Assembly: GCA_021736615.1 (NCBI GenBank)
Contig: JAIPFN010000268.1
Location: forward strand, 1-8,068
DNA: 8,068 nucleotides
Reading direction: 5' to 3'
Source of the DNA: Phycisphaerae bacterium
Lineage (GTDB): Bacteria; Planctomycetota; Phycisphaerae; Sedimentisphaerales; Anaerohalosphaeraceae
Shown here one piece after another: positions 1 through 5,348 of the stretch. The notes under the pieces are model-generated. The model saw nothing but the letters and a program-made list of their open reading frames with translations. It made no database searches and was not told the DNA's origin. Position 1 is the stretch's first letter. Every line of letters begins with the position of its first letter. Both the position numbers and the translations under genes were made by a program.

Positions 1-170
1 TCAGCCATCGCATTGGGCAGGTTTTCAATAGCCTGCTTTTTCCAAAGACTAACCTGGTTAGCATGCACTTCAAACTCACCCGCGATCTGATTGACTGTTT
101 TTATGCCCTTGATTGCTTCAAGTGCCACACGAGCCTTAATTTCCTTACCAAAGTGCCCTCTTTTTGCCAT
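1..170 (-). CDS. IS3-family transposase OrfA, N-terminal part (runs off the left edge)
   Basis: Read on the minus strand from the ATG at 170-168, the frame stays open to position 1 and gives 56 residues beginning MAKRGHFGKEIKARVALEAI. The pattern of a basic N-terminus, then F-x-x-E-x-K-x-x-VALEAIKG-x-KT, then IAGEFEVHANQV and LWKKQA is the helix-turn-helix of IS3-family OrfA proteins, which bind the IS ends and are joined to the OrfB DDE catalytic part by programmed frameshifting. The rest of OrfA and all of OrfB lie outside the window, so I cannot tell whether the element is intact. A GGGG-containing ribosome-binding sequence lies 5' of the ATG (172-186 on the opposite strand). Family assignment is firm; activity is unknown. 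Confidence 0.85.
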   Translation of the reverse strand, partial: MAKRGHFGKEIKARVALEAIKGIKTVNQIAGEFEVHANQVSLWKKQAIENLPNAMA

Positions 171-205
171 AACTCTAACCCCTACAAGAACTTAATGATG
201 CTTTA

Positions 206-211
206 ATTATA
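206..211 (-). promoter_or_regulatory. Possible -10 box for the IS transposase
   Basis: On the minus strand this is a perfect TATAAT, 36 bases 5' of the orfA ATG and inside the IS leader. A -35 at the usual distance (about 229-234, TGGTAT) is a poor match, so only the -10 is supported. Confidence 0.35.
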
Positions 212-385
212 GCACATCATACAACCTTATACCATGGTTTGATTTCTGGGGAGTATTATATTGCGCACTTTTTCACGTTTTTTGTCGTCGAAAAATTCTG
301 GAAACTAAATTCAACAAACCCATTCTACCTTTAAACTGGGGTATAGTTGGGCCGGTTTTTGGGGTTGTTTTGCTTTCGTTTTTTT

Positions 386-427
386 ACCACTAAAGCACCA
401 AGGCACGAAGGAGCACGAAGAAATTTT
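386..427 (+). repeat. Dispersed repeat, CACGAAGG type
   Basis: The copy starts ACCACTAAAGCACCAAGG and continues with two CACGAAG units (403-409 and 414-420), so a roughly 8-10 base unit recurs three times. Degenerate CAC-GAAGG repeats of this type are scattered between genes in many environmental bacterial genomes; I know of no assigned function. It abuts the CACAGATT-type copy that follows. Confidence 0.6.
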
Positions 428-459
428 AGCCACTGATTTGGCAGATTGACACAGATTTT
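427..459 (+). repeat. Dispersed repeat, CACGGATT type (copy 1, diverged)
   Basis: This holds the spaced units CACTGATTT, GCAGATT and GACACAGATT followed by a T-run. It matches the copies at 825-854 and 6082-6113 in unit sequence and in 9-10 base spacing. It directly follows the CACGAAGG-type copy, so the two types are joined tail to head here. Confidence 0.6.
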
Positions 460-643
460 TTTTAATATTGGTTTGGGTGTTTTTTGTGGTGGTTTGTAGG
501 GATTTGTTCTTTACTTTTTTTGTTAAGTTGTTATTTTGGATATATTGGCGAAGAAACCAATTACGAATTGAGGAATCGGCCGGAGGCGGATGCTGTTTTA
601 TTTTATAAGCTTTGCTATTCCTACGTGAACCTGGCGATGTGAA

Positions 644-656
644 ATCGGGACAGGCT
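644..656 (+). repeat. Fragment of the hairpin repeat found at 3678-3741
   Basis: ATCGGGACAGGCT is identical to 3687-3699. In both places a CTTCG follows within a few bases, here leading into CTTCGCTTTGCTCAGC. It looks like a truncated, diverged member of the same family, lacking the left arm of the hairpin. Confidence 0.45.
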
Positions 657-719
657 GTGACTTCGCTTTGCTCAGCAGTACAGCGGGTTACGGAGATAAA
701 AAGAGAAAAGATGGGAATG

Positions 720-824
720 ATTAACCGCGGATTTCAAGGTTCATTAATTACCATGAAGGACATTAATCCCGACGTAAATCCGGGACACGAACGGCTCATG
801 AAAATAAGAAGAATAACAAATTAA
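720..824 (+). repeat. Decayed dispersed-repeat material
   Basis: ACCGCGGATTTCA (725-737) resembles the CACGGATT type. CCATGAAGGACATTAA (752-767) and GGACACGAACGG (783-794) resemble the CACGAAGG type. The matches are imperfect, so I read this as worn copies. A short open frame runs through it, which I do not accept as a gene. Confidence 0.3.
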
Positions 825-854
825 TTTTAGTCACAGATTGACACGGATTTTTTT
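825..854 (+). repeat. Dispersed repeat, CACGGATT type (copy 2)
   Basis: TTTTAGTCACAGATTG is followed by ACACGGATT and a T-run. Units are CACAGATT and CACGGATT, 10 bases apart. It lies about 60 bases before the start of the ATPase gene and could fall in that gene's promoter or leader region. Confidence 0.6.
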
Positions 855-900
855 GGAGCTGGCGAACTTTAGGAAGTTGAATTATTGATAGAGGGATTTT

Positions 901-906
901 GGGAGA
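901..906 (+). promoter_or_regulatory. Ribosome-binding site that favours the ATG at 917
   Basis: GGGAGA lies 10 bases before the ATG at 917. The alternative in-frame TTG at 899 has GAGGG (891-895) only 3 bases away, too close for good initiation. The resulting N-terminus (MILRQIIDWANN) also looks like the usual start of this ATPase family, so 917 is preferred over 899. Confidence 0.5.
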
Positions 907-916
907 ATTATGCATT

Positions 917-3571
917 ATGATATTACGACAGATAATTGATTGGGCAAACAATGAGCTTGATCCTTGGAAACGGCAAGCAGTTAGGATGTTATTAACTCAA
1001 GATTCCATAGATGACAGTGACGAAAACAACCTGTTTCTAATGCTTAAGGAAAGTTATAGTTTACCTTGTGATGCGAAATCTAATTTATCTGATAAACCTC
1101 TTAAAGCAGAGGAAATATCTGGCTCCAATGAAAAAGGTCATGTAATAGTTCTTCGTCAAATTAATGAGATTAAAGGTGTTAATGCTATTCCGGCAGAATC
1201 TTGCATTTCTTTTGCTCATAGTGGAATGACTGTTATTTACGGCGAGAACGGATCTGGCAAATCCGGGTATTCTAGAATATTCAAAAAAGCCTGTTTTGCT
1301 AGGGATGATAAAGAGGAAATTCATGGTAATGTTTTTTTAAGTACTCCACAAGTTATACCTGAAGCGGTGTTTAAGTTAGATATTGATGGCATTGAAACAC
1401 ATATTAAATGGGTTGACAGAAAAGAAAAGCCTGAAGTTCTTGGGAATATATGCGTTTTTGATAGCAAAAGTGCTCGTGTGATTATAGATGAAAGAAACTC
1501 AGTTTCATACTTACCTTACGGCGCTGATGTTTTTCAAAAGATTGTAGCTTTAACCCATAAATTCAAAGATAAACTTGAACAAGAAAAGCCTAAGACATCG
1601 AAGCCTGAAATTTCAGATATGCCAGAAACAACAAAAGCTGGGGCGGCTTTTAGCTCTTTGAATTCAAAGACGAAGATTGAAGATTTGCAATATTGGTCCC
1701 AGTGGAAAGAAGGATACGGTGAGAATAGCGACGAGCATAAGTTAATAGAGCTTAATACTAAGTATAATCTAGCTATGACTGGTGATACAACAAAACAAGT
1801 CAGGACATTGGTAAATGTTAAAAGTCGCCTCATGTCATTTAAAGAGCAGATGTCTAAAATATCAGGCTTATTTTCTTTAGAGTCATTGAATCATTTCAAT
1901 GAGTTACTTGAATCTAGAAAGAATTTCAAGAAAGCTTTTGAGAAAGTATCTCAAAAGCCAGAAGGGCCGTTGTCCGGAATAACTACAACAGAATGGGAGG
2001 TACTCTATTGGGCGGCAAAAGATTATTCAGTTAAACAAGCTTATCCGGATAAGACTTTCCCCGTAACAGAAGTTGGGCAGAAGTGTGTATTATGCATGCA
2101 GGACTTGTCCCAAGAAGCAAGTTTAAGGCTTTCTAATTTTTATCAATACATGGAGAGTACAGTCAGGCAGGATTTAGATAGCATTAGCGACCAAATCAAC
2201 AATATCGTAAAGAACTTAGAGTCTTTCGATTTTGTTAAAATTAAACTTGATTTCAACGATGTAATTGATGAGATGTCAAATCGCGAAAAAGATATTTCTC
2301 AGGAAATAATAGACTATTTGAATAAATCTTCTGAATTAAGAGAGTCTTATTTGAATGCAGAAAAGAAATGTATAACATGCGAAGCCGAAGCTATTTCCCT
2401 AAACATTGAGCAATTTGAGGTTGTCAATAAACTGATAAGTTCTGAGATTGAAGAATTTGAGAAAAACAGCAATCCAGAAGAAATCAAGAAACTTGGAACA
2501 GAACTTATTGAACTTAAAGCCAGAAAGCAATTTGCGACTAATTTCGACAAGATCAAACAATACCTATTTGATCTTAAGATGATTGCATTGTACGATCTTG
2601 TTATTAGTTACCTTGAGACCAGATCTATAACGCAAAAAGGAAAAACTTTGATAGGTCAAGCATTAACACCACAACTCAAGGAAGCTCTAACAGAAGAACT
2701 TAAAAGTTTAGGGATTTCACATTTTTCATTCGACCTGAAACACTCTGGAAGTGCCGGTGAAAACACTCATCAGATGAAGATTCAAACACGAGATGGTACC
2801 TCAGGGATTAAACTGACAGAAATTCTGAGCGAAGGAGAGCAACGAGTTATTGCAGTAGCAGGTTTTCTCGCAGAACTTAGCTTGCAAGGAAAGCCTATGC
2901 CTATTGTTTTTGATGATCCAGTTTCATCATTGGATCATGAGTATAGCGAAAAAATAGCTGCAAGGCTGGTAGATGTATCGAAAAACAGACAGGTTGTTAT
3001 TTTTACGCACGATATAAGTTTCATGCTGGAATTGCAGCGTAAATCGGAAGAAAATGGGTTACATTGTCACTGTGTAAGTGTTCATCGTGAAGGAAATGCC
3101 GCAGGCAAAATAAGAGGAGAGACGGCATGGCATGCGATGAAGGTTGGTCAGCGATTACAATTTATTGAAGAAAATTTACATAAAATTGTTCACTTATTTC
3201 CAGATAAAAGGCTGAAATATAATAGTGAAGTAGCAGTACTGTATGGTTACTTGCGGGAAACATGGGAAGCCGCAGTCGAGGAGATTTTGTTTAATAATAC
3301 TATTAGAAGATTTTCAGCCGAAGTGCAAACTCTAAGACTCCGAGAGGTAGAAATTAACGATACAGATCATGTCATGATTAGCAAAGGTATGGCTACGTGT
3401 TCTAAATGGATGATTGGCCATGATCTATCTAAACTTATAAGTGAAAACAGGCCTTCTCCAGCAGATTTACAAATTAGTATTCAAGAACTACGGGATTTCG
3501 TTGCTGGCCTCAAAACACGTCGAAAAGCTACAGTAGCAATGAAGACAATTGTAACTCCTAAAATTGGATAA
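917..3571 (+). CDS. AAA_13/RloC-like ABC ATPase with zinc-hook motif, candidate phage-defence tRNA nuclease
   Basis: The 884-residue protein has a split ABC-type ATPase head. The Walker A motif GENGSGKS is at residues 109-116, the signature LSEGEQ at 637-642, Walker B IVFDDP at 663-668 with D-loop SSLD at 670-673, and the switch His in FTHD at 698. Between the halves lies a long Glu/Lys-rich, probably coiled-coil region containing CVLC (Cys390, Cys393), which resembles the Rad50/RloC zinc hook. This arrangement is that of AAA_13 proteins such as RloC, in which DNA-damage-sensing ATPase heads control a C-terminal anticodon nuclease. The C-terminus has Arg780-x3-Glu784 with His818 34 residues after the Glu, close to the Arg-x3-Glu...His spacing of the PrrC/RloC active site. 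A second His, in GHD at 835, also looks conserved in this family, so the catalytic assignment is tentative. The gene stands alone, with no restriction-modification genes in the window. It is A+T-richer than its neighbours, suggesting transfer. The nuclease activity is inferred; the ATPase fold is secure. A TTG at 899 would add 6 residues. Confidence 0.85.
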   Translation: MILRQIIDWANNELDPWKRQAVRMLLTQDSIDDSDENNLFLMLKESYSLPCDAKSNLSDKPLKAEEISGSNEKGHVIVLRQINEIKGVNAIPAESCISFAHSGMTVIYGENGSGKSGYSRIFKKACFARDDKEEIHGNVFLSTPQVIPEAVFKLDIDGIETHIKWVDRKEKPEVLGNICVFDSKSARVIIDERNSVSYLPYGADVFQKIVALTHKFKDKLEQEKPKTSKPEISDMPETTKAGAAFSSLNSKTKIEDLQYWSQWKEGYGENSDEHKLIELNTKYNLAMTGDTTKQVRTLVNVKSRLMSFKEQMSKISGLFSLESLNHFNELLESRKNFKKAFEKVSQKPEGPLSGITTTEWEVLYWAAKDYSVKQAYPDKTFPVTEVGQKCVLCMQDLSQEASLRLSNFYQYMESTVRQDLDSISDQINNIVKNLESFDFVKIKLDFNDVIDEMSNREKDISQEIIDYLNKSSELRESYLNAEKKCITCEAEAISLNIEQFEVVNKLISSEIEEFEKNSNPEEIKKLGTELIELKARKQFATNFDKIKQYLFDLKMIALYDLVISYLETRSITQKGKTLIGQALTPQLKEALTEELKSLGISHFSFDLKHSGSAGENTHQMKIQTRDGTSGIKLTEILSEGEQRVIAVAGFLAELSLQGKPMPIVFDDPVSSLDHEYSEKIAARLVDVSKNRQVVIFTHDISFMLELQRKSEENGLHCHCVSVHREGNAAGKIRGETAWHAMKVGQRLQFIEENLHKIVHLFPDKRLKYNSEVAVLYGYLRETWEAAVEEILFNNTIRRFSAEVQTLRLREVEINDTDHVMISKGMATCSKWMIGHDLSKLISENRPSPADLQISIQELRDFVAGLKTRRKATVAMKTIVTPKIG

Positions 3572-3602
3572 AGGCAAATGTGATAGTTATTGTTGGGCGT
3601 GG

Positions 3603-3633
3603 ATTCCCGCCTTCGCGGGAATGACAGGGTTTG
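3603..3633 (+). repeat. Dispersed hairpin repeat, CCCGC-GCGGG-AATGACAGG type (copy 1)
   Basis: ATTCCCGC (3603-3610) pairs perfectly with GCGGGAAT (3615-3622) around a CTTC loop, an 8 bp stem, followed by GACAGGGTTTG. The 13-base ATGACAGGGTTTG recurs at 3729-3741. This repeat type is common between genes in many environmental genomes. It lies just after the ATPase stop, but with no T-run it is not an obvious terminator. Confidence 0.7.
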
Positions 3634-3663
3634 CGTTTGCGTGACGTTGTGTTGTTTTTTGGA

Positions 3664-3741
3664 GGCACGAGGTCCCTTCCCGATAGATCGGGACAGGCTC
3701 TCTTCGGGCCTTTGGCCCTTAGCTCGGGATGACAGGGTTTG
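3664..3741 (+). repeat. Dispersed hairpin repeat, longer composite copy (copy 2)
   Basis: TCCCGA (3678-3683) pairs with TCGGGA (3688-3693) around TAGA. A second hairpin follows, GGGCC-TTT-GGCCC (3706-3718), and then GCTCGGGATGACAGGGTTTG, whose last 13 bases equal the tail of copy 1. The 17-base CGGGCCTTTGGCCCTTA (3705-3721) recurs exactly at 3843-3859, linking this family to the two-hairpin repeat downstream. A fragment of it also appears at 644-656. Confidence 0.65.
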
Positions 3742-3784
3742 TTTGTTATGTACAGGGTAAATGTTTTTGTGGGCGTTTTATTCG

Positions 3785-3800
3785 GGGGGCTTGCGCCCCC
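3785..3800 (+). repeat. Short G/C hairpin
   Basis: GGGGGC pairs with GCCCCC around a TTGC loop. It lies in G/T-rich spacer between two repeat units, with no T-run after it. Probably another repeat part; I cannot assign a role. Confidence 0.45.
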
Positions 3801-3842
3801 GCGCTTCTGGGTGGGTGTTTATTGTTTTTGTTTGTGTTTATG

Positions 3843-3897
3843 CGGGCCTTTGGCCCTTACCCCATATTCGGGGAATAGGGGGTTAAATGGTTTTGAT
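3843..3897 (+). repeat. Two-hairpin repeat, copy A
   Basis: Hairpin 1 is GGGCC-TTT-GGCCC (3844-3856). After TTA, hairpin 2 pairs CCCCATATTC (3860-3869) with GAATAGGGGG (3873-3882), ten positions with a single A-G mismatch around GGG. GGTTAAATGGTTTT then follows. The order, the three-base loop of hairpin 1, the TTA(A)CCCC link and the GGGGTTAAATGGTTTT tail are shared with copy B at 5278-5332, while the stem sequences differ. Confidence 0.6.
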
Positions 3898-3922
3898 GAT
3901 TGCCTTTGGCAATCGCTTTTTT
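3898..3922 (+). terminator. Terminator-like hairpin with T-tract, just before the DUF2130 gene
   Basis: GATTGCC (3898-3904) pairs perfectly with GGCAATC (3908-3914) around TTT, followed by GC and six T. The form is that of a rho-independent terminator acting on plus-strand transcription. It ends 17 bases before the ATG at 3940, so it could stop readthrough from upstream or act in the leader of the DUF2130 gene. Confidence 0.55.
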
Positions 3923-3939
3923 AAAAAGGGTTTTTTGTT

Positions 3940-5193
3940 ATGTCTGATGATACTATTAAGTGTCCTGAGTGTGGTTTTGAGATTGAATTGAGTGCTGCTT
4001 TGACTGGTGGTATTCGTGAGAATTTGCGGGCTGAGGTTGCCGCTGAGGCTTTGGCGCTTGAGCGTGAGGTTGAAGCTAAGCAGGAAGAAATATCCAAGCG
4101 TGAGCGTGAGGTCGCGCGGCAGATTCGCAGTGTTGCCGATGATGTTGATAAGCGGGTTAACGCGGAGATCGAAAAAGTTCGCAAGGAACAGTTTGCTTTG
4201 GCGTCGGAGGCGGTTTCTGTAAAGACTAAGAGTCTTGAGGACGAGCTTGCGAAAAAAGCTGAAGTGGTTAGGGCCGCGGAATTGAAAGAGCTTGGGTTTC
4301 TTAAAAAAGAGCGTGAGCTTGAAGAGAAGACCGAGCGGCTTGAGCTTGAGGTTGAACGTAAGCTTAATGAAGAACGCAAGAAAATTGGTGCGGAGGCTCG
4401 GCGTCAGGCGGAAGAAGAACAGCAGCTTAAGATACGTGAAAAGGACGACCTTGTTGTCTCGCTTAAGGATAAGCTTGAGGATATGCGGCGTAAGATGGAG
4501 CAGGGGTCGCAGGAGCGGCAGGGTGAGATGCTTGAGGAGGAGCTTAAGGAATTGCTTGAACGGAGTTTTCCGCGAGACCGGTTTGAAGATGTCGCGAAAG
4601 GAAAACGCGGGGCGGATATTGTGCAGGTTGTGCATGGGCCGACGGGTAAGGCATGCGGTAAGATATTGTGGGAGTCTAAGAATACTAAAGAATTCAGCAA
4701 TGGGTGGATCGAAAAGCTTAAAAAAGATCAGGCGGATGCCAGTGCGGAGTTTTCGATCCTTATGACTGTGGCGATGCCTCGGGATGTTCGGGATTTCGAT
4801 CTTTATAACGATGTCTGGGTTACTAATTATAAGTGCGCTATCGGGCTTTGCACTTCTTTGCGGAGCGGGTTGATCACTGTTGCACGGGAGCGGGTTGTTG
4901 CGGCTGGGCAGGAGAGTATGAAGGATGTCGTTTATAAATATGTCACTGGACAGGAGTTCAGCAGGCGGATAAAGCGGATTGTCGATGCTTATGTGCAAAT
5001 GCAGACCGATCTTGAGAGCGAAAGGCGGGCTATGACTAAGATATGGAAGAAGCGTGAAAAGCAGATTTCGGTTGTGCTTGATAATGCCGCTGAGATGCGT
5101 GGGGAAATCGAAGGGCTTGTTGGCGGCGACAAGGTGCTGCCTGGGGGTGGTATGCTGGAGCTTGATAGTATTGCAGGGGAATCTACGGTTTAA
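3940..5193 (+). CDS. DUF2130 protein: coiled coil with predicted PD-(D/E)xK nuclease-like domain
   Basis: The 417-residue protein begins with IKCPECGFEI (Cys8, Cys11), half of a zinc-ribbon-like motif with no second Cys pair visible nearby. Residues about 25-195 are a highly charged Glu/Arg/Lys-rich segment with heptad character, so a long coiled coil is expected. The C-terminal half matches DUF2130: EEELKELLERSFPRDRFEDV (about 199-218), then KGKRGADI with Asp226, ILWESK with Glu245 and Lys247, then SNGWIEKLKKDQ. Glu200/201, Asp226 and Glu-x-Lys 245-247 form the outline of a PD-(D/E)xK nuclease core. Family membership is clear, but biochemical function is not established and nuclease activity is inferred. 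No signal peptide is seen, so it is probably cytoplasmic. A weak AAGGG (3926-3930) precedes the ATG by 9 bases. Codons end overwhelmingly in G or T (29 of the first 30), unlike the upstream ATPase gene. Hairpins flank it on both sides, so it is probably transcribed alone. Confidence 0.9.
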   Translation: MSDDTIKCPECGFEIELSAALTGGIRENLRAEVAAEALALEREVEAKQEEISKREREVARQIRSVADDVDKRVNAEIEKVRKEQFALASEAVSVKTKSLEDELAKKAEVVRAAELKELGFLKKERELEEKTERLELEVERKLNEERKKIGAEARRQAEEEQQLKIREKDDLVVSLKDKLEDMRRKMEQGSQERQGEMLEEELKELLERSFPRDRFEDVAKGKRGADIVQVVHGPTGKACGKILWESKNTKEFSNGWIEKLKKDQADASAEFSILMTVAMPRDVRDFDLYNDVWVTNYKCAIGLCTSLRSGLITVARERVVAAGQESMKDVVYKYVTGQEFSRRIKRIVDAYVQMQTDLESERRAMTKIWKKREKQISVVLDNAAEMRGEIEGLVGGDKVLPGGGMLELDSIAGESTV

Positions 5194-5210
5194 AAAAACC
5201 TAAGCAAATA

Positions 5211-5235
5211 CAGCATGGGCACAGCCCATCCTACC
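5211..5235 (+). repeat. Dispersed hairpin repeat, GGGC-GCCC-ATCCTACC type (copy 1)
   Basis: ATGGGC (5215-5220) pairs with GCCCAT (5224-5229) around ACA and is followed by CCTACC. The layout of CAG, hairpin and CCTAC matches the copy at 6134-6159, although the stem sequence differs. Repeats of this look are common between genes in environmental bacteria. Confidence 0.6.
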
Positions 5236-5277
5236 GGGGTTTTGGGTTTTAGTTTAGTGGTATTGTTGAGGTTTGGC

Positions 5278-5332
5278 GCACTCCTTCGGAGTGCTTAACC
5301 CCGGATTGGTGAATCCGGGGTTAAATGGTTTT
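5278..5332 (+). repeat. Two-hairpin repeat, copy B, possible terminator between convergent genes
   Basis: Hairpin 1 pairs GCACTCC (5278-5284) with GGAGTGC (5288-5294) around TTC. Hairpin 2 follows at once: TTAACCCCGGATT (5295-5307) pairs perfectly over 13 bp with 5312-5324 around GGTG, and then come ATGG and T-rich sequence. It sits between the 3' ends of the convergent DUF2130 gene and the minus-strand gene ending at 5349, where it may help end plus-strand transcription. The T-run is interrupted, so terminator function is only plausible. Copy A is at 3843-3897. Confidence 0.7.
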
Positions 5333-5348
5333 TGTTTTTCCGGTACGG

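Larger units (their letters stand above)
1..256 (-). mobile_element. IS3-family insertion sequence, one end only
   Basis: This stretch covers the partial orfA and its 5' non-coding leader. Reading inward from the outside on the minus strand, a TACTCCCCAGAAATCA sequence (about 255-240) has the form of an IS3-family terminal inverted repeat, with a C-run close to the tip. I place the end at about 255-256, but the other end and the target duplication are outside the window, so the boundary is uncertain by several bases. Beyond it the sequence changes to the G/T-rich repeat-bearing spacer. Confidence 0.55.
257..916. other. Gene-free spacer with dispersed repeats
   Basis: I find no credible gene here. 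The stretch is G/T-rich on the plus strand (notably 460-540) and contains several short dispersed-repeat copies, listed separately, plus decayed material around 640-830. One open frame of 70 codons (612-824) is made largely of repeat remnants and has no protein-like features. The spacer separates an IS end from the compositionally distinct ATPase gene and may be a worn integration zone. Confidence 0.6.
3572..3939. other. Gene-free spacer filled with hairpin repeats
   Basis: I find no credible gene in this stretch. It holds at least five perfect or near-perfect hairpins (3603-3622, 3678-3693, 3706-3718, 3785-3800, 3844-3889) plus a terminator-like one at 3898-3922, separated by G/T-rich sequence. 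Open frames here consist of repeat sequence. Confidence 0.65.

Noticed and set aside
386..459. Possible CRISPR array from the repeated CACGAAG / CAGATT units
   Set aside because: Units are only 7-10 bases, spaced by one to three bases, with no spacers of CRISPR length and no cas genes.
612..824. 70-codon open frame on the plus strand
   Set aside because: It runs through repeat fragments (644-656, 720-824), has no ribosome-binding site or recognisable protein features, and is likely chance.
3739..3924. 61-codon open frame on the plus strand
   Set aside because: It consists of G/T-rich spacer and hairpin repeats and ends inside the terminator-like hairpin; the Phe/Val/Gly-rich product is what G/T-rich DNA gives by chance.
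3883..4998. 371-codon open frame on the minus strand
   Set aside because: It is opposite the well-supported DUF2130 gene, with a Leu/Phe/Arg-rich product of the sort produced by antisense of Glu/Lys-rich coding sequence.
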